Origin: Verrucomicrobiota bacterium
Lineage (GTDB): Bacteria > Verrucomicrobiota > Verrucomicrobiia > CAIQCK01
Length of the DNA: 64,000 bases
NCBI GenBank assembly: GCA_016235595.1
Contig: JACRJX010000039.1
Coordinates: 1 to 64,000 of the forward strand
Direction of reading: 5' to 3'
Both the position numbers and the translations under genes were made by a program. Below, piece by piece: positions 1 through 9,332 of the stretch. The notes under the pieces were generated by a model, which did no database searches, was not told the DNA's origin, and was given only the letters and a program-made list of their open reading frames with translations. Position 1 is the first letter of the stretch. Each line of letters starts with the position of its first letter.

Positions 1-1
1 C

Positions 2-2818
2 ATTCATCCCGACGACCGGGATGCGGTCTGGGACGCGGTGCAGGCGGCGCTGCAAGCCCGGCAGTCGTTCCAGATGGTTTACCGCATCGTCACCGCCACC
101 GGCGTGGAGAATTGGGTCTGGGAGAAGGGTCAGGGGGTTTTCTCCGAGCAAGGCGAGTTGCTGGCTCTGGAAGGATTCATCACCGACATCACCGAGCGCA
201 AGCAGGCGGAGGAGGCGCTACGCCGGCTGAATCGCGAACTGCGGGCGATCAGCAACTGCAACCAGGTTCTGGTGCGGGCTGAGGACGAGCAAACGCTGCT
301 CAACGACATCTGCCGTATCGTTTGCGACGAGGCCGGCTACCGCATGGCCTGGGTGGGATATGCCGAGCATGATGACGCCAAAACCGTGCGTCCTGTGGCT
401 TGGGGTGGGTTCGATAACGGGTATGTCGCCAACGCCAAACTCAGTTGGGCCGAGGACGCGGAACGCGCACAGGGTCCCGGAGGAGCCGCTATCCGGAGTG
501 GAGAAACAGTCTGTGTTCAGGATTTCATAACTGACCCGCGAATGGCTCCGTGGCGGGAGAGCGCCTTGCAACGCGGCTATCGCTCCACGATTGCCCTGCC
601 TCTCAAGGACGAAAGCGCCAACGTATTCGGCGTTCTCCTGATCTATTCCTCGGAACTCAACGCCTTCACACCGGAAGAAATCCGGCTCTTGGAGGAACTG
701 GCAGGCGATCTGGCTTTTGGCATCATAGTTCTGCGAGGACGGATCGTGCGCCAGCGGGTGGAAGAGGCTTTGCGACTGGCAAGTGCTTACAACCGCAACC
801 TGATTGAAGTGAGTCTGGACCCGCTTGTGACCATCGGTCCCAACGGGAAGATTACTGATGTGAACGCGGCCACTGAGAAAGTCACTGGCTGTTCTCGCAC
901 AGAACTTATCGGCACCGACTTCTCCAACTATTTTACCGAACCGGAAAAAGCCCGCGCAGGCTATCAGCAGGTGTTCCGCGAAGGCTTTGTGAAGGATTAC
1001 GCGTTGGAACTGCGACATCGCGATGGCCGTCTCACCTCCGTCCTCTACAACGCCTCGGTTTATAGGGATAACAGTGGCAAAGTGATAGGTGTTTTCGCCG
1101 CCGCTCGTGACATCACCGAGCGCAGGCGCGCGGAGGAGGCGCTCCGCGACAGTGAGGAGAGTTTCAGATCCTTGGCAGAACAATCCCCGCTTAGCATCCA
1201 AGTTCTATCACCGGATGGCCGGACGCTTCAGATCAATCACGCCTTCGAGACTCTATGGGGAATTACTCTGAAGGATTTGGAGAATTACAACTTGCTCGCA
1301 GATCAGCAACTGGTGCGCCTCGGGCTCATGCCCTGCATACAACGCGCCTTTTCCGGCGAGGCAACCGCTATTCCCCCCGCCGAATACAGCGCCAAGGATG
1401 CTTTGGGGACTGGAAACAAGAAATGGGTGCAGGCGCGCATTTACCCGGTGAAGGATGATGCTGGGAATGTTCGGCAGGTTGTTTTAATCCATGAGGACAT
1501 CACCGAGCGCAAGCGGGCGGAGACCGCGTTGCGGCAATCGGAACAAAGAAAGACAATCCTCAACCAGATCGCGCATATCTTCCTCACTGTCCCGGACGAA
1601 GAAATATACGCGCAGGTCCTGTCCGTGGTGCTTCAGGCGATGAAGAGCAAGTTCGGCATATTTGGATACATCGGAACCAACGGTGACCTCGTCGTTCCGA
1701 GTTTGACGGGCGAAGTGTGGAGCGAATGCAAGGTGACTGGCAAGTCAGTCATCTTCTCAAAAGCCACGTGGGGAAACAGCCTCTGGGGAAGAGCGATCAG
1801 AGAGAGCAAGACATACTGTTCGGATGGACCTTTTCATACACCCAAGGGTCACATTAACATTGATCATTTCCTCGCGGTGCCGATTGTGTTTGGAAACACA
1901 AGCATCGGGTTGCTCTCCGTTGCCAATGCCGAGCGGAGCTACACGAAGGATGACAAGGAGTTGCTTGAGAACATTGCCGACAGCATCTCGCCTATTCTGA
2001 ACGCAAAGATGCAAAGAGATTTGCAGGAGCAGAAGCGGCAACAAGCGGAGGAGGAGATTCGAAAGCTCAACGCGGACCTGGAACAGCGCGTCGCCGAGCG
2101 CACTGCCCAGCTTCAAGAGGCCAACAAGGAACTGGAGGCGTTCTCCTACTCAGTGTCGCACGACCTTCGCGCGCCGCTGCGGGCCATCGCCGGCTATGCG
2201 AACATTGTGGTCGAGGACTACGCGAAGCAGCTCGACGAGGAAGGCCGGCGCGAACTGGGTGTCATCAGCCAGGAAACCAAACGCATGGGCCAGTTGATTG
2301 ACGACTTGCTGGCGTTCTCACGGATGAGCCGGCAATCCGCGCAGTGGGCGGAAGTTGACATGGGCGATCTGGCGCAAGAGGTCTATAACGAGTGCGAGGC
2401 GCGGGCATCGGGCCGCAAGCTCCAGTTTAAACTCCATCCGTTGCCGCCGGCGCGAGGCGATAGAGCCTTGCTGCGCCATGTGTTGGTGAACCTTATTTCC
2501 AACGCCATCAAATACAGCCGCCCCAGAGCAGTGGCCGAAATCGAAATGGGAGGCTGCGAGGAAGGTGGGGAACTTCTCTACTACGTGAAAGACAACGGCG
2601 TTGGCTTCGATATGAAGTATGTGCAGAAGCTCTTCGGTGTATTTCAGCGGTTACACACCGAGGAGCAGTTTGAAGGCACGGGTGTGGGGCTGGCCATCGT
2701 TCAGCGCGTGATTCATCGGCATGGCGGCCGGGTTTGGGCGGAATCAACTCTTAACGAGGGCGCCACGTTTCATTTCTCGTTGCCGGTGAGAAAGGAACCC
2801 CCAGTGCAAGGAGGATGA
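2..2818 (+). CDS. Multi-PAS/GAF sensor histidine kinase (5' partial, continues upstream of the window)
   Basis: The frame is open from nt 2 (IHPDDRDAVWDAVQAAL = PAS tail). Repeated PAS/PAC motifs (DITERK/R), GAF-like segments, HisKA SYSVSHDLRAPLRAIAGY, and HATPase motifs NLISNAIKYS, VKDNGVGFD, GTGVGLAIVQRVIHRHGG. Confidence 0.93.
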   Translation: MHPDDRDAVWDAVQAALQARQSFQMVYRIVTATGVENWVWEKGQGVFSEQGELLALEGFITDITERKQAEEALRRLNRELRAISNCNQVLVRAEDEQTLLNDICRIVCDEAGYRMAWVGYAEHDDAKTVRPVAWGGFDNGYVANAKLSWAEDAERAQGPGGAAIRSGETVCVQDFITDPRMAPWRESALQRGYRSTIALPLKDESANVFGVLLIYSSELNAFTPEEIRLLEELAGDLAFGIIVLRGRIVRQRVEEALRLASAYNRNLIEVSLDPLVTIGPNGKITDVNAATEKVTGCSRTELIGTDFSNYFTEPEKARAGYQQVFREGFVKDYALELRHRDGRLTSVLYNASVYRDNSGKVIGVFAAARDITERRRAEEALRDSEESFRSLAEQSPLSIQVLSPDGRTLQINHAFETLWGITLKDLENYNLLADQQLVRLGLMPCIQRAFSGEATAIPPAEYSAKDALGTGNKKWVQARIYPVKDDAGNVRQVVLIHEDITERKRAETALRQSEQRKTILNQIAHIFLTVPDEEIYAQVLSVVLQAMKSKFGIFGYIGTNGDLVVPSLTGEVWSECKVTGKSVIFSKATWGNSLWGRAIRESKTYCSDGPFHTPKGHINIDHFLAVPIVFGNTSIGLLSVANAERSYTKDDKELLENIADSISPILNAKMQRDLQEQKRQQAEEEIRKLNADLEQRVAERTAQLQEANKELEAFSYSVSHDLRAPLRAIAGYANIVVEDYAKQLDEEGRRELGVISQETKRMGQLIDDLLAFSRMSRQSAQWAEVDMGDLAQEVYNECEARASGRKLQFKLHPLPPARGDRALLRHVLVNLISNAIKYSRPRAVAEIEMGGCEEGGELLYYVKDNGVGFDMKYVQKLFGVFQRLHTEEQFEGTGVGLAIVQRVIHRHGGRVWAESTLNEGATFHFSLPVRKEPPVQGG

Positions 2819-3112
2819 GGTCCGACCGCAGTTGGGGATGAACCGAGGCGTGCAGTTTGCATCGGTTCTATTCACACCGGAAGTCGTCAATCACCACGCG
2901 AGTCTCAGTCAACATCCAGAGTCGCTTGATGTTGAACACCGCAACAGATTCCACCCACCTCAACGGCATTGCTTCTCAGATCAACCAACCACAGATGGAT
3001 GCGGCTTTCACGCCTGAGCTGGAATTTGTCAGCACCTCGTTCCCGACCACAAAATCCGGTCATCGTTCTGTTGTTGTAATGGAGGCCGGACTCAGGGTAG
3101 GAAACGGGCGCG

Positions 3113-4366
3113 ATGAACAAGCCGCCCATCAAACATCTACGCTGGTATATCGCGGTCCTGCTCTGTCTGGCTTCGGCCCTGAACTACCTCGACCGCCAAA
3201 CGCTGTCGGTGCTGATCGGCACCATCAAGGAAGACCTTGGCCTTAACAACGCTGACTACGGCGCCATCAACGCGTGGTTTCTGGCCAGCTACGGCGTCAT
3301 GTATGCCGTCAGCGGAGTGGTCATTGATCGCATCGGCACACGGCGCGGGTTTTCACTCTTTGTGTCGGGCTGGTCACTGGCCAACATGCTGCACATTTTT
3401 GCTGCCACGGTGGGCCAATTCTCATTCTTCCGGTTCATGCTCGGCGTGTTCGAGCCGGGCAGTTTCACCGGCGGCATGCGCGCGGTGAGCGAGTGGTTCC
3501 CGATGCGTGACCGCGCACTCGCCGTCGGCATCTTCAACGCCGGCACCGCGTTTGGCTCGATGTTTGCCGCGCCGGTGGTCTCCTTCATCGCGTATTATTT
3601 CGGCTGGCGCGCGGCGTTTCTCGTCACGGGCGGGCTGGGTTTCGTCTGGGTCGCCGCGTGGATGGTGCTCTTCAAGCTGCCAAAAGATCACCCGCGGCTC
3701 AGCGAGGAAGAACGCCAGTTGATCCTCGCCGACCGAAGCGAGGAAAGCGAACAGCCGGTGTCACTCTTACGCCTGCTGCGGATGCGCGAGACATGGGGTT
3801 GTGTGCTGGTGCGCGTGCTGACGGATCCGATCAGCTATTTCCTGTTGTTCTGGATGCCGCTCTACTTCCAACATAGCCACGGTTTCGACCTTAAGCAGAT
3901 TGGGATGTTCGTCTGGATTCCGTATGCGGTCGCCGCTGTCGGCAACATCTTCGGCGGTGCGATGCCACGCTGGCTCATCAGCCAAGGATGGGAACTCAAC
4001 CAAGCGCGCAAAACCACGATGACGGTGATGACCTTCCTGATGCCGGTGTTCTGCGTGCTGGCAACACAGGTCAGCAATCCCGCGCTGGCGTTGGCCATCG
4101 TGGCCGGGATGACGTTCTGCCATGCGAGCTGGGGCAATATCACGCTCGTGGCGGAGGTGTTCCCGAAAAACGCCGTCGGCACGGTCACCGGACTCGGCGG
4201 CGCACTAGGGTCGCTGATGAGCGCACTGTCGCAGCTTTACATCGGCCGCGTTGTGGAAGCCCTGGGTTTCGCACCTATCTTCATCGCCTGCGCCGTCTTG
4301 TATCCGATAGCGCTGCTGCTGGTACAACTGATGATCGGCAAGCTTGGCGTCACGCGGAAGGTTTGA
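3113..4366 (+). CDS. MFS transporter (hexuronate/ExuT-like)
   Basis: 417 aa with 12-TM-like hydrophobic pattern; LNYLDRQTLSVL N-terminus and RIGTRRGF loop typical of the ACS/hexuronate MFS family. Confidence 0.85.
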   Translation: MNKPPIKHLRWYIAVLLCLASALNYLDRQTLSVLIGTIKEDLGLNNADYGAINAWFLASYGVMYAVSGVVIDRIGTRRGFSLFVSGWSLANMLHIFAATVGQFSFFRFMLGVFEPGSFTGGMRAVSEWFPMRDRALAVGIFNAGTAFGSMFAAPVVSFIAYYFGWRAAFLVTGGLGFVWVAAWMVLFKLPKDHPRLSEEERQLILADRSEESEQPVSLLRLLRMRETWGCVLVRVLTDPISYFLLFWMPLYFQHSHGFDLKQIGMFVWIPYAVAAVGNIFGGAMPRWLISQGWELNQARKTTMTVMTFLMPVFCVLATQVSNPALALAIVAGMTFCHASWGNITLVAEVFPKNAVGTVTGLGGALGSLMSALSQLYIGRVVEALGFAPIFIACAVLYPIALLLVQLMIGKLGVTRKV

Positions 4367-4396
4367 GCGGCATTGCCGCGCCCGCCCTGACAAACG

Positions 4397-4426
4397 AAAA
4401 GGGACGCCGTCTCCGGCGTCCCTTTT
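4397..4426. terminator. Bidirectional rho-independent-type terminator between convergent genes
   Basis: AAAAGGGACGCCG-TCTC-CGGCGTCCCTTTT: perfect 13-bp stem, 4-nt loop, A/T tracts on both sides, 30 nt after the MFS stop and 28 nt from the stop of the convergent gene. Confidence 0.9.
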
Positions 4427-4453
4427 CTCATGCGGGGCGAACAACGACTTTGG

Positions 4454-5494
4454 TTACTTCCCCATCAAGTGCTCCAACACCATCTGGTCGAGCGCCTGGT
4501 AGTCGCGGGCGGCGACCAGCTTCTGCGCAGCGGTCTCGTTGAACGTCTTCACCTTCTCCAGCAGGCGCAGGAACGTGCGGCGGCTGTTGTCGAGGTGGGC
4601 GGTCCAGTGTTCCGGCTTGGTGGTGCGGAAAGGATGCACGTCGAACGCGACGTATTCGCCGCCGCTGCCGTAGCGGTTGCGCCAGAGAGCACGGACCTGG
4701 TTGAACGCGCCACGGAGGTTGTTGCTCCCAAACGGCTTGTCCTGGTCAAACTTCAGTCCGTTCTGGTCGTTGAGATGCAACGACCAGAGCTTGTTGAACG
4801 ACATAGCGAAATCAATCTCGTCCGAGGGATCCAGCCCGGCCAAAATCGAGTGTGCCGACTCCATCACGCAACCGACACGCTTCGGGTCGCGCGTCAAATG
4901 CGCCACCGCCACCGCATGGCCGATCGTCGGGATGTAGGCGTGGTCCATCGGCTCATTCGGTTTGGGCTCGATGGCGATGCGAATCTTCTTGTCGTGGCCA
5001 AGCATCGCATCGAGTGCCTCGACGAGATACTCAACGCTCCGTTTGGCGTTCTTGGACTCGCGCAGGTAGCTGCCCTCGCGCGCCAGCCAGAGAACCATGA
5101 GGTTGGTGTCAAGAAGCCGGGCGATGTCAATGCAGCGTTTGGTGCGCTCAATGGCATAGGCGCGCGCCTTCGGGCAGTTGCTCGTATAAGCGCCGTCAAT
5201 CGTCATCGGACTGAACCAGAGCCGCGGCGCGACCATCTCTGCCGCGACGCCGGCGTCGTCGAGCTTCTTCTTGAGCGCCTTGGCTTCGCCACGGACCTGC
5301 GCGGCAGACTTGTTGTCAAGATCCGGCACTGCGTCGTCGTCATGGAACATCATCGCCTCGTAGCCGAGCTTCTTGAGCTGCGCCAGTTTCCAGTCGAACG
5401 TCTGTATCGGTCGGGTAGGCGGGCCGTAAGGATCTGCGCCTTCGCTGAGATTCCACGGCCCGAAGCTGAATTTGAAAGAATGTTCTTTTGGCAT
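4454..5494 (-). CDS. Xylose isomerase-like TIM-barrel sugar isomerase
   Basis: 346 aa; MPKEHSFKFSFGPWNLSEGADPYGPPTRP, YEAMMFHDDDAVP, IAIEPKPNEP and VGCVMESAHSILAG resemble bacterial xylose isomerase-like proteins. Confidence 0.75.
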   Translation of the reverse strand: MPKEHSFKFSFGPWNLSEGADPYGPPTRPIQTFDWKLAQLKKLGYEAMMFHDDDAVPDLDNKSAAQVRGEAKALKKKLDDAGVAAEMVAPRLWFSPMTIDGAYTSNCPKARAYAIERTKRCIDIARLLDTNLMVLWLAREGSYLRESKNAKRSVEYLVEALDAMLGHDKKIRIAIEPKPNEPMDHAYIPTIGHAVAVAHLTRDPKRVGCVMESAHSILAGLDPSDEIDFAMSFNKLWSLHLNDQNGLKFDQDKPFGSNNLRGAFNQVRALWRNRYGSGGEYVAFDVHPFRTTKPEHWTAHLDNSRRTFLRLLEKVKTFNETAAQKLVAARDYQALDQMVLEHLMGK

Positions 5495-5557
5495 GGTGAC
5501 CGGAGATTAGGCGAACGGTGTTTTTTTGAAAGCGAAAAATACGGTCGCGTCCGCGGT

Positions 5558-5586
5558 TTGACAGTGTCTGCGTTCTCGCCTATCAA
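5558..5586 (+). promoter_or_regulatory. Putative sigma-70-type promoter for nadA
   Basis: TTGACA (5558-5563), 17-nt spacer, TATCAA (5581-5586), directly upstream of the nadA ATG. Confidence 0.55.
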
Positions 5587-5595
5587 TTCCTGATC

Positions 5596-6555
5596 ATGTC
5601 TACAGCAACGACCATCGTCGAATCGTCGCGTCTGGCCGCGCTTCGGGCCGAGGTACTGGATCTGAAGCGCCAGCGCAACGCCGTCATCCTGGCGCACAAT
5701 TACCAGTTGCCGGAAATCCAGGATGTGGCGGACTTCGTCGGTGATTCGCTCGGCCTGTCGCAACAGGCGGCGGCCACGTCGGCCGGCGTCATCGCGTTCT
5801 GCGGCGTCCACTTCATGTGCGAGACGGCCAAGATCCTCTGTCCGGATCGGACCGTGATCATGCCCGATCCGGACGCGGGCTGCTCGCTGGCTGATTCCTG
5901 CAATGCCGACGCGCTCGCCGCGTGGAAACAGCGGCATCCGGAGCATGCTGTTGTCAGCTACATCAATTGCAGCGCCGGTGTGAAGGCGCTCAGCGATGTC
6001 ATCTGCACCTCCGGCAACGCGGTGAAGATCGTCCAGAGCATCCCGGCAGACCGGCCGATTTTGTTTTGTCCTGACCAGAACCTCGGCCAGTGGGTCATGC
6101 AGAAGACCGGCCGTGCAATGGAACTGTGGCCGGGTGTCTGCTACGTCCACGTCCAGTGGACACACGAGGCGATCAGCAAGATCAAGCGAGAGCATCCCGG
6201 CGCGCCACTGGTGGCACATCCGGAGTGCATCGGACCGGTCCGTCAACTCGCCGACGAAGTTTGTTCCACAGAGAAAATGATAAAGTTTTGCCGCGATAAT
6301 CCGGCGGCGAAGTTCATCATCGCCACCGAGATCGGCATGCTCCACCGGTTGCGCAAGGAGTGCCCCGGCAAGACGTTCATTCCCGCCGCGACGGACAATT
6401 GCCGCTGTAACGAGTGCCGCTTCATGAAGCTCAACACGCTGGAAAAACTTCGCGACTGCCTGCGCGATCTGTCCAACCGTATCGAGCTGCCCGCGGAAAC
6501 CTGCCGTCGCGCCCGCGCGCCGATCCAACGGATGTTGGACGTCAGCGCGGCGTGA
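5596..6555 (+). CDS. nadA: Quinolinate synthase
   Basis: NAVILAHNYQLPEIQDVADFVGDSLGLS, PDPDAGCSLADSC, AHPEC, ATEIGMLHRL, CRCNECRFMKLNTLEKL are NadA signatures. Confidence 0.97.
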   Translation: MSTATTIVESSRLAALRAEVLDLKRQRNAVILAHNYQLPEIQDVADFVGDSLGLSQQAAATSAGVIAFCGVHFMCETAKILCPDRTVIMPDPDAGCSLADSCNADALAAWKQRHPEHAVVSYINCSAGVKALSDVICTSGNAVKIVQSIPADRPILFCPDQNLGQWVMQKTGRAMELWPGVCYVHVQWTHEAISKIKREHPGAPLVAHPECIGPVRQLADEVCSTEKMIKFCRDNPAAKFIIATEIGMLHRLRKECPGKTFIPAATDNCRCNECRFMKLNTLEKLRDCLRDLSNRIELPAETCRRARAPIQRMLDVSAA

Positions 6556-6576
6556 GGTTGAAACCCATGCTTCGTA

Positions 6577-6936
6577 ATGTGTAACAGGAACCGCATGGCC
6601 TCCCTGCCTGCCGACCCCTGCCGATTCGACCGCGAGCGCCGCACAGTGGCGGCGATGATCCGACTCTATTGTCGGCATCAGCACGGAAGCCCAGATCACC
6701 TCTGCACGGAGTGCGCAGAGTTGTGGGACTACGTCCAGCGCCGGCTGGAACGATGCCCATTTCAAGAGAACAAACCGACATGCGCGGAGTGTCCGGTTCA
6801 CTGCTACCAGCCGGCCCGCCGCACGCAGATTCAGGCTGTCATGCGTCACGCCGGTCCGCGGATGCTGTGGCGTCATCCGGTGCTTGCCATACGTCATTTG
6901 CTGGATGGGACGAAGAAAGCAAAGCACAAGACGTAA
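6577..6936 (+). CDS. Nitrous oxide-stimulated promoter (YgbA_NO) family protein
   Basis: RFDRERRTVAAMIRLYCRHQH...LCTECAELWDYVQRRLERCPFQENKPTCAECPVHCYQPARR: Cys-rich pattern of the YgbA_NO family. Confidence 0.85.
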   Translation: MCNRNRMASLPADPCRFDRERRTVAAMIRLYCRHQHGSPDHLCTECAELWDYVQRRLERCPFQENKPTCAECPVHCYQPARRTQIQAVMRHAGPRMLWRHPVLAIRHLLDGTKKAKHKT

Positions 6937-6943
6937 GCACGTC

Positions 6944-8383
6944 TCATGTTTTGTTTGTCATTTCCGGGCGCGGCGGCGGCGTGAGATACGTCATCGCCCA
7001 GCCAGTCGCCATCGCCGCAAAGGCCGGCAGATACTCGAGTAGTCTGACACCGAGCGAAACCCCGCCGCGATTTGGATCTGCCAATCCGCCCCAGTAACTC
7101 AGCAACACCGTCGCACTCAGCAGCATCCAGCCGGGACTCGGATAGAAGCAAAGGAACGGCACCAGGAACGCCACGTAATGCGGATATACAACCGGACTGA
7201 AAAGCAGAAAGACGCCGGTGACGATGTAGAACGAGCGGATCGTGTTCACGCGCAACACAATCAACGCCAGCAGCGCCGTCAGGCACGCGCCAGCTGCCAT
7301 CAGCTTTGGGATGGCGTGCGCGACCAAAACACCCCCGGGCAACTGCGGCGTCCATGGAGTGTCGAACAACGCCGCCAACACGCTGAACATCGAGTCGTTG
7401 AACTGTAAACCGCCGACGCACTGCCGCAACCCGTCGAACAGATGACCGCCCGCACCGGAAAAGGGGAGGTAGAACAACCCCGCAATCAGCGGTATCAGCA
7501 GCCAATACCGTGCCTTGATCTGCCGCATCACCAGCGGCACCAGCGGCAACGCGAAGTAATGCGAGCACACCGCGCCAGTGAGGCTGGCTGCGGCAAGCGT
7601 TTGCTCGATCACACCGGCCCACCTCCGCCGGGGGATTTGCGGCGTCGCCAGATAAACCGCCGACAGCGCCAGGAACATCGTCAGCGTCAGGGCATGTCCA
7701 CTGCCGGCAAACTCCACAATAGGCAGCGGACACCACGCGTAGAGGATCGCCATGTTCTCGTTCAGCCCGCGCAGCCGCAGCAACCGCATCACCAACCACA
7801 CCACGCCAAGGTCCACGAGAACAAGTAGTGCCTTCAACAGGCCGGGCCCTTGGGGTGAGATATTGGCAACGATGCGGAACAACAACTCGTTCAGCGGCAA
7901 GGAAACCGCAGGTATGTTCGGCGCGGCGATGTGCAGAATCATCTCCGGCGCCAGATAGCTTATTTCCGGCGAGGCTGGCGATTCGACGTAGGGATTGTGG
8001 CCACGCATCTGTGCGCGTCCTTCCCACAGGCTGCGGTTGACCTCATTCGAAAGCATCGGCGGCGCGAACCAGAGCGTCACCCGGAAGAAAATCGCAAACA
8101 CGAAGATGCCCCGCAGCGCCACGGACGGCGCCAACCGCCGCGCGTATCTCAGCGCAAGCACATACGGCACGAACGACAGCAACCACACCGGCAACAGTGC
8201 TGTGGCGCAGGCCGGTTGCTGTCCCATTCGCGTCAGCAGGATCGTGACCACCGCCAGCAGCAGTTGCAACCCCATGCCCAGTCGCCACAACGGCCACGCC
8301 TCTGCTTTTTCGGTCGGGCTGCTCGGCGTAATCAGCGGTTTGTAAGCTTTCGAACTGGCGGTGGGTGTGCTGGGTGGTGGCAT
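6944..8383 (-). CDS. Polytopic membrane protein, GT87/mannosyltransferase-like
   Basis: 479 aa with many TM segments; SNEVNRSLWEGRAQMRGHNPYVESP motif seen in GT-C type membrane glycosyltransferases. Confidence 0.6.
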   Translation of the reverse strand: MPPPSTPTASSKAYKPLITPSSPTEKAEAWPLWRLGMGLQLLLAVVTILLTRMGQQPACATALLPVWLLSFVPYVLALRYARRLAPSVALRGIFVFAIFFRVTLWFAPPMLSNEVNRSLWEGRAQMRGHNPYVESPASPEISYLAPEMILHIAAPNIPAVSLPLNELLFRIVANISPQGPGLLKALLVLVDLGVVWLVMRLLRLRGLNENMAILYAWCPLPIVEFAGSGHALTLTMFLALSAVYLATPQIPRRRWAGVIEQTLAAASLTGAVCSHYFALPLVPLVMRQIKARYWLLIPLIAGLFYLPFSGAGGHLFDGLRQCVGGLQFNDSMFSVLAALFDTPWTPQLPGGVLVAHAIPKLMAAGACLTALLALIVLRVNTIRSFYIVTGVFLLFSPVVYPHYVAFLVPFLCFYPSPGWMLLSATVLLSYWGGLADPNRGGVSLGVRLLEYLPAFAAMATGWAMTYLTPPPRPEMTNKT

Positions 8384-8421
8384 GGGGTTCCAGCAGAAAT
8401 GACGTCACCGGCAACCGCGGG

Positions 8422-9312
8422 CTACGGTGCGGCCGGATTGAGGTCGCCGCATGCTTTCACCGTGTTCTTCATCAACATGGCAATCGTCATCAGCCCGACT
8501 CCACCCGGCACCGGGCTGATCTTCGATGCAACCTCCTTCACGGCATCGAAATCCACGTCGCCCACCAACCGGGAGCCGCTCTTCTTCGTCGCGTCCGGCA
8601 CCGAGTTGATGCCGACATCAATGACCACCGCACCCGGCTTGACCATGTCGGCCTTCACGAACCGGGGCTGGCCGATCGCCGCAATCAGGATATCAGCCTG
8701 CCGCGTGAACGCGCCGATGTCCGGCGTGCGCGAATGGCAGACCGTCACGGTTGCGTCGCCGGTCTTGCTCTTCAGACTCAGTAGTAGTTGCAGCGGCCGG
8801 CCAACGCGGATGCTGCGGCCGACAATGACCGCGTGCTTGCCGGCAATCGTCACACCGCTGCGCACCAGCATCTCGATCACTCCCGCCGGCGTACAGGCCA
8901 CGAGGCAAGGCTGGCCCACGGCGAGCCGGCCGAGGTTCATCGGGTGAAAACCGTCCACGTCTTTCGCTGGCGCGATCCGTTCCCACATCGTCTCCTCGCG
9001 GAGCGGCTTCGGCAACGGCGACTGCACGAGCAAACCGTGAATGCTCGGGTCGGCATTGAGCGCGTCTATCTCCGCCAGCAGTTCCGCCTCGCTGGTCGTC
9101 GCCGGCAGTTGCTTGAGCACCGAATGGAAGCCCAACTGGCGCGCCATCTTCTCCTTGTTGGCGACATAAACTTTCGACGGGGGATCTTCTCCTACGAGAA
9201 TGACGGCCAGTCCTGGCATCACGCCGCGCCCCTTCAGCCGCTCGACCGCGGCAAGGGTCTCACCGTAGATTTGCGCAGCAAGGAGGCGACCGTCGATAAT
9301 TTCAGCGGGCAT
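8422..9312 (-). CDS. folD: Bifunctional methylenetetrahydrofolate dehydrogenase/methenyltetrahydrofolate cyclohydrolase
   Basis: [66 protein letters not shown] are FolD signatures. Confidence 0.97.
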   Translation of the reverse strand: MPAEIIDGRLLAAQIYGETLAAVERLKGRGVMPGLAVILVGEDPPSKVYVANKEKMARQLGFHSVLKQLPATTSEAELLAEIDALNADPSIHGLLVQSPLPKPLREETMWERIAPAKDVDGFHPMNLGRLAVGQPCLVACTPAGVIEMLVRSGVTIAGKHAVIVGRSIRVGRPLQLLLSLKSKTGDATVTVCHSRTPDIGAFTRQADILIAAIGQPRFVKADMVKPGAVVIDVGINSVPDATKKSGSRLVGDVDFDAVKEVASKISPVPGGVGLMTIAMLMKNTVKACGDLNPAAP

Positions 9313-9332
9313 AGACGCAAGGAGGGGGCGGT

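Noticed and set aside
4430-5593. 387-aa plus-strand ORF
   Set aside because: Antisense to the xylose isomerase-like gene, after a strong terminator.
5350-6927. 525-aa minus-strand ORF
   Set aside because: Antisense to nadA and the YgbA_NO gene and overlapping the isomerase start; no domain signature.
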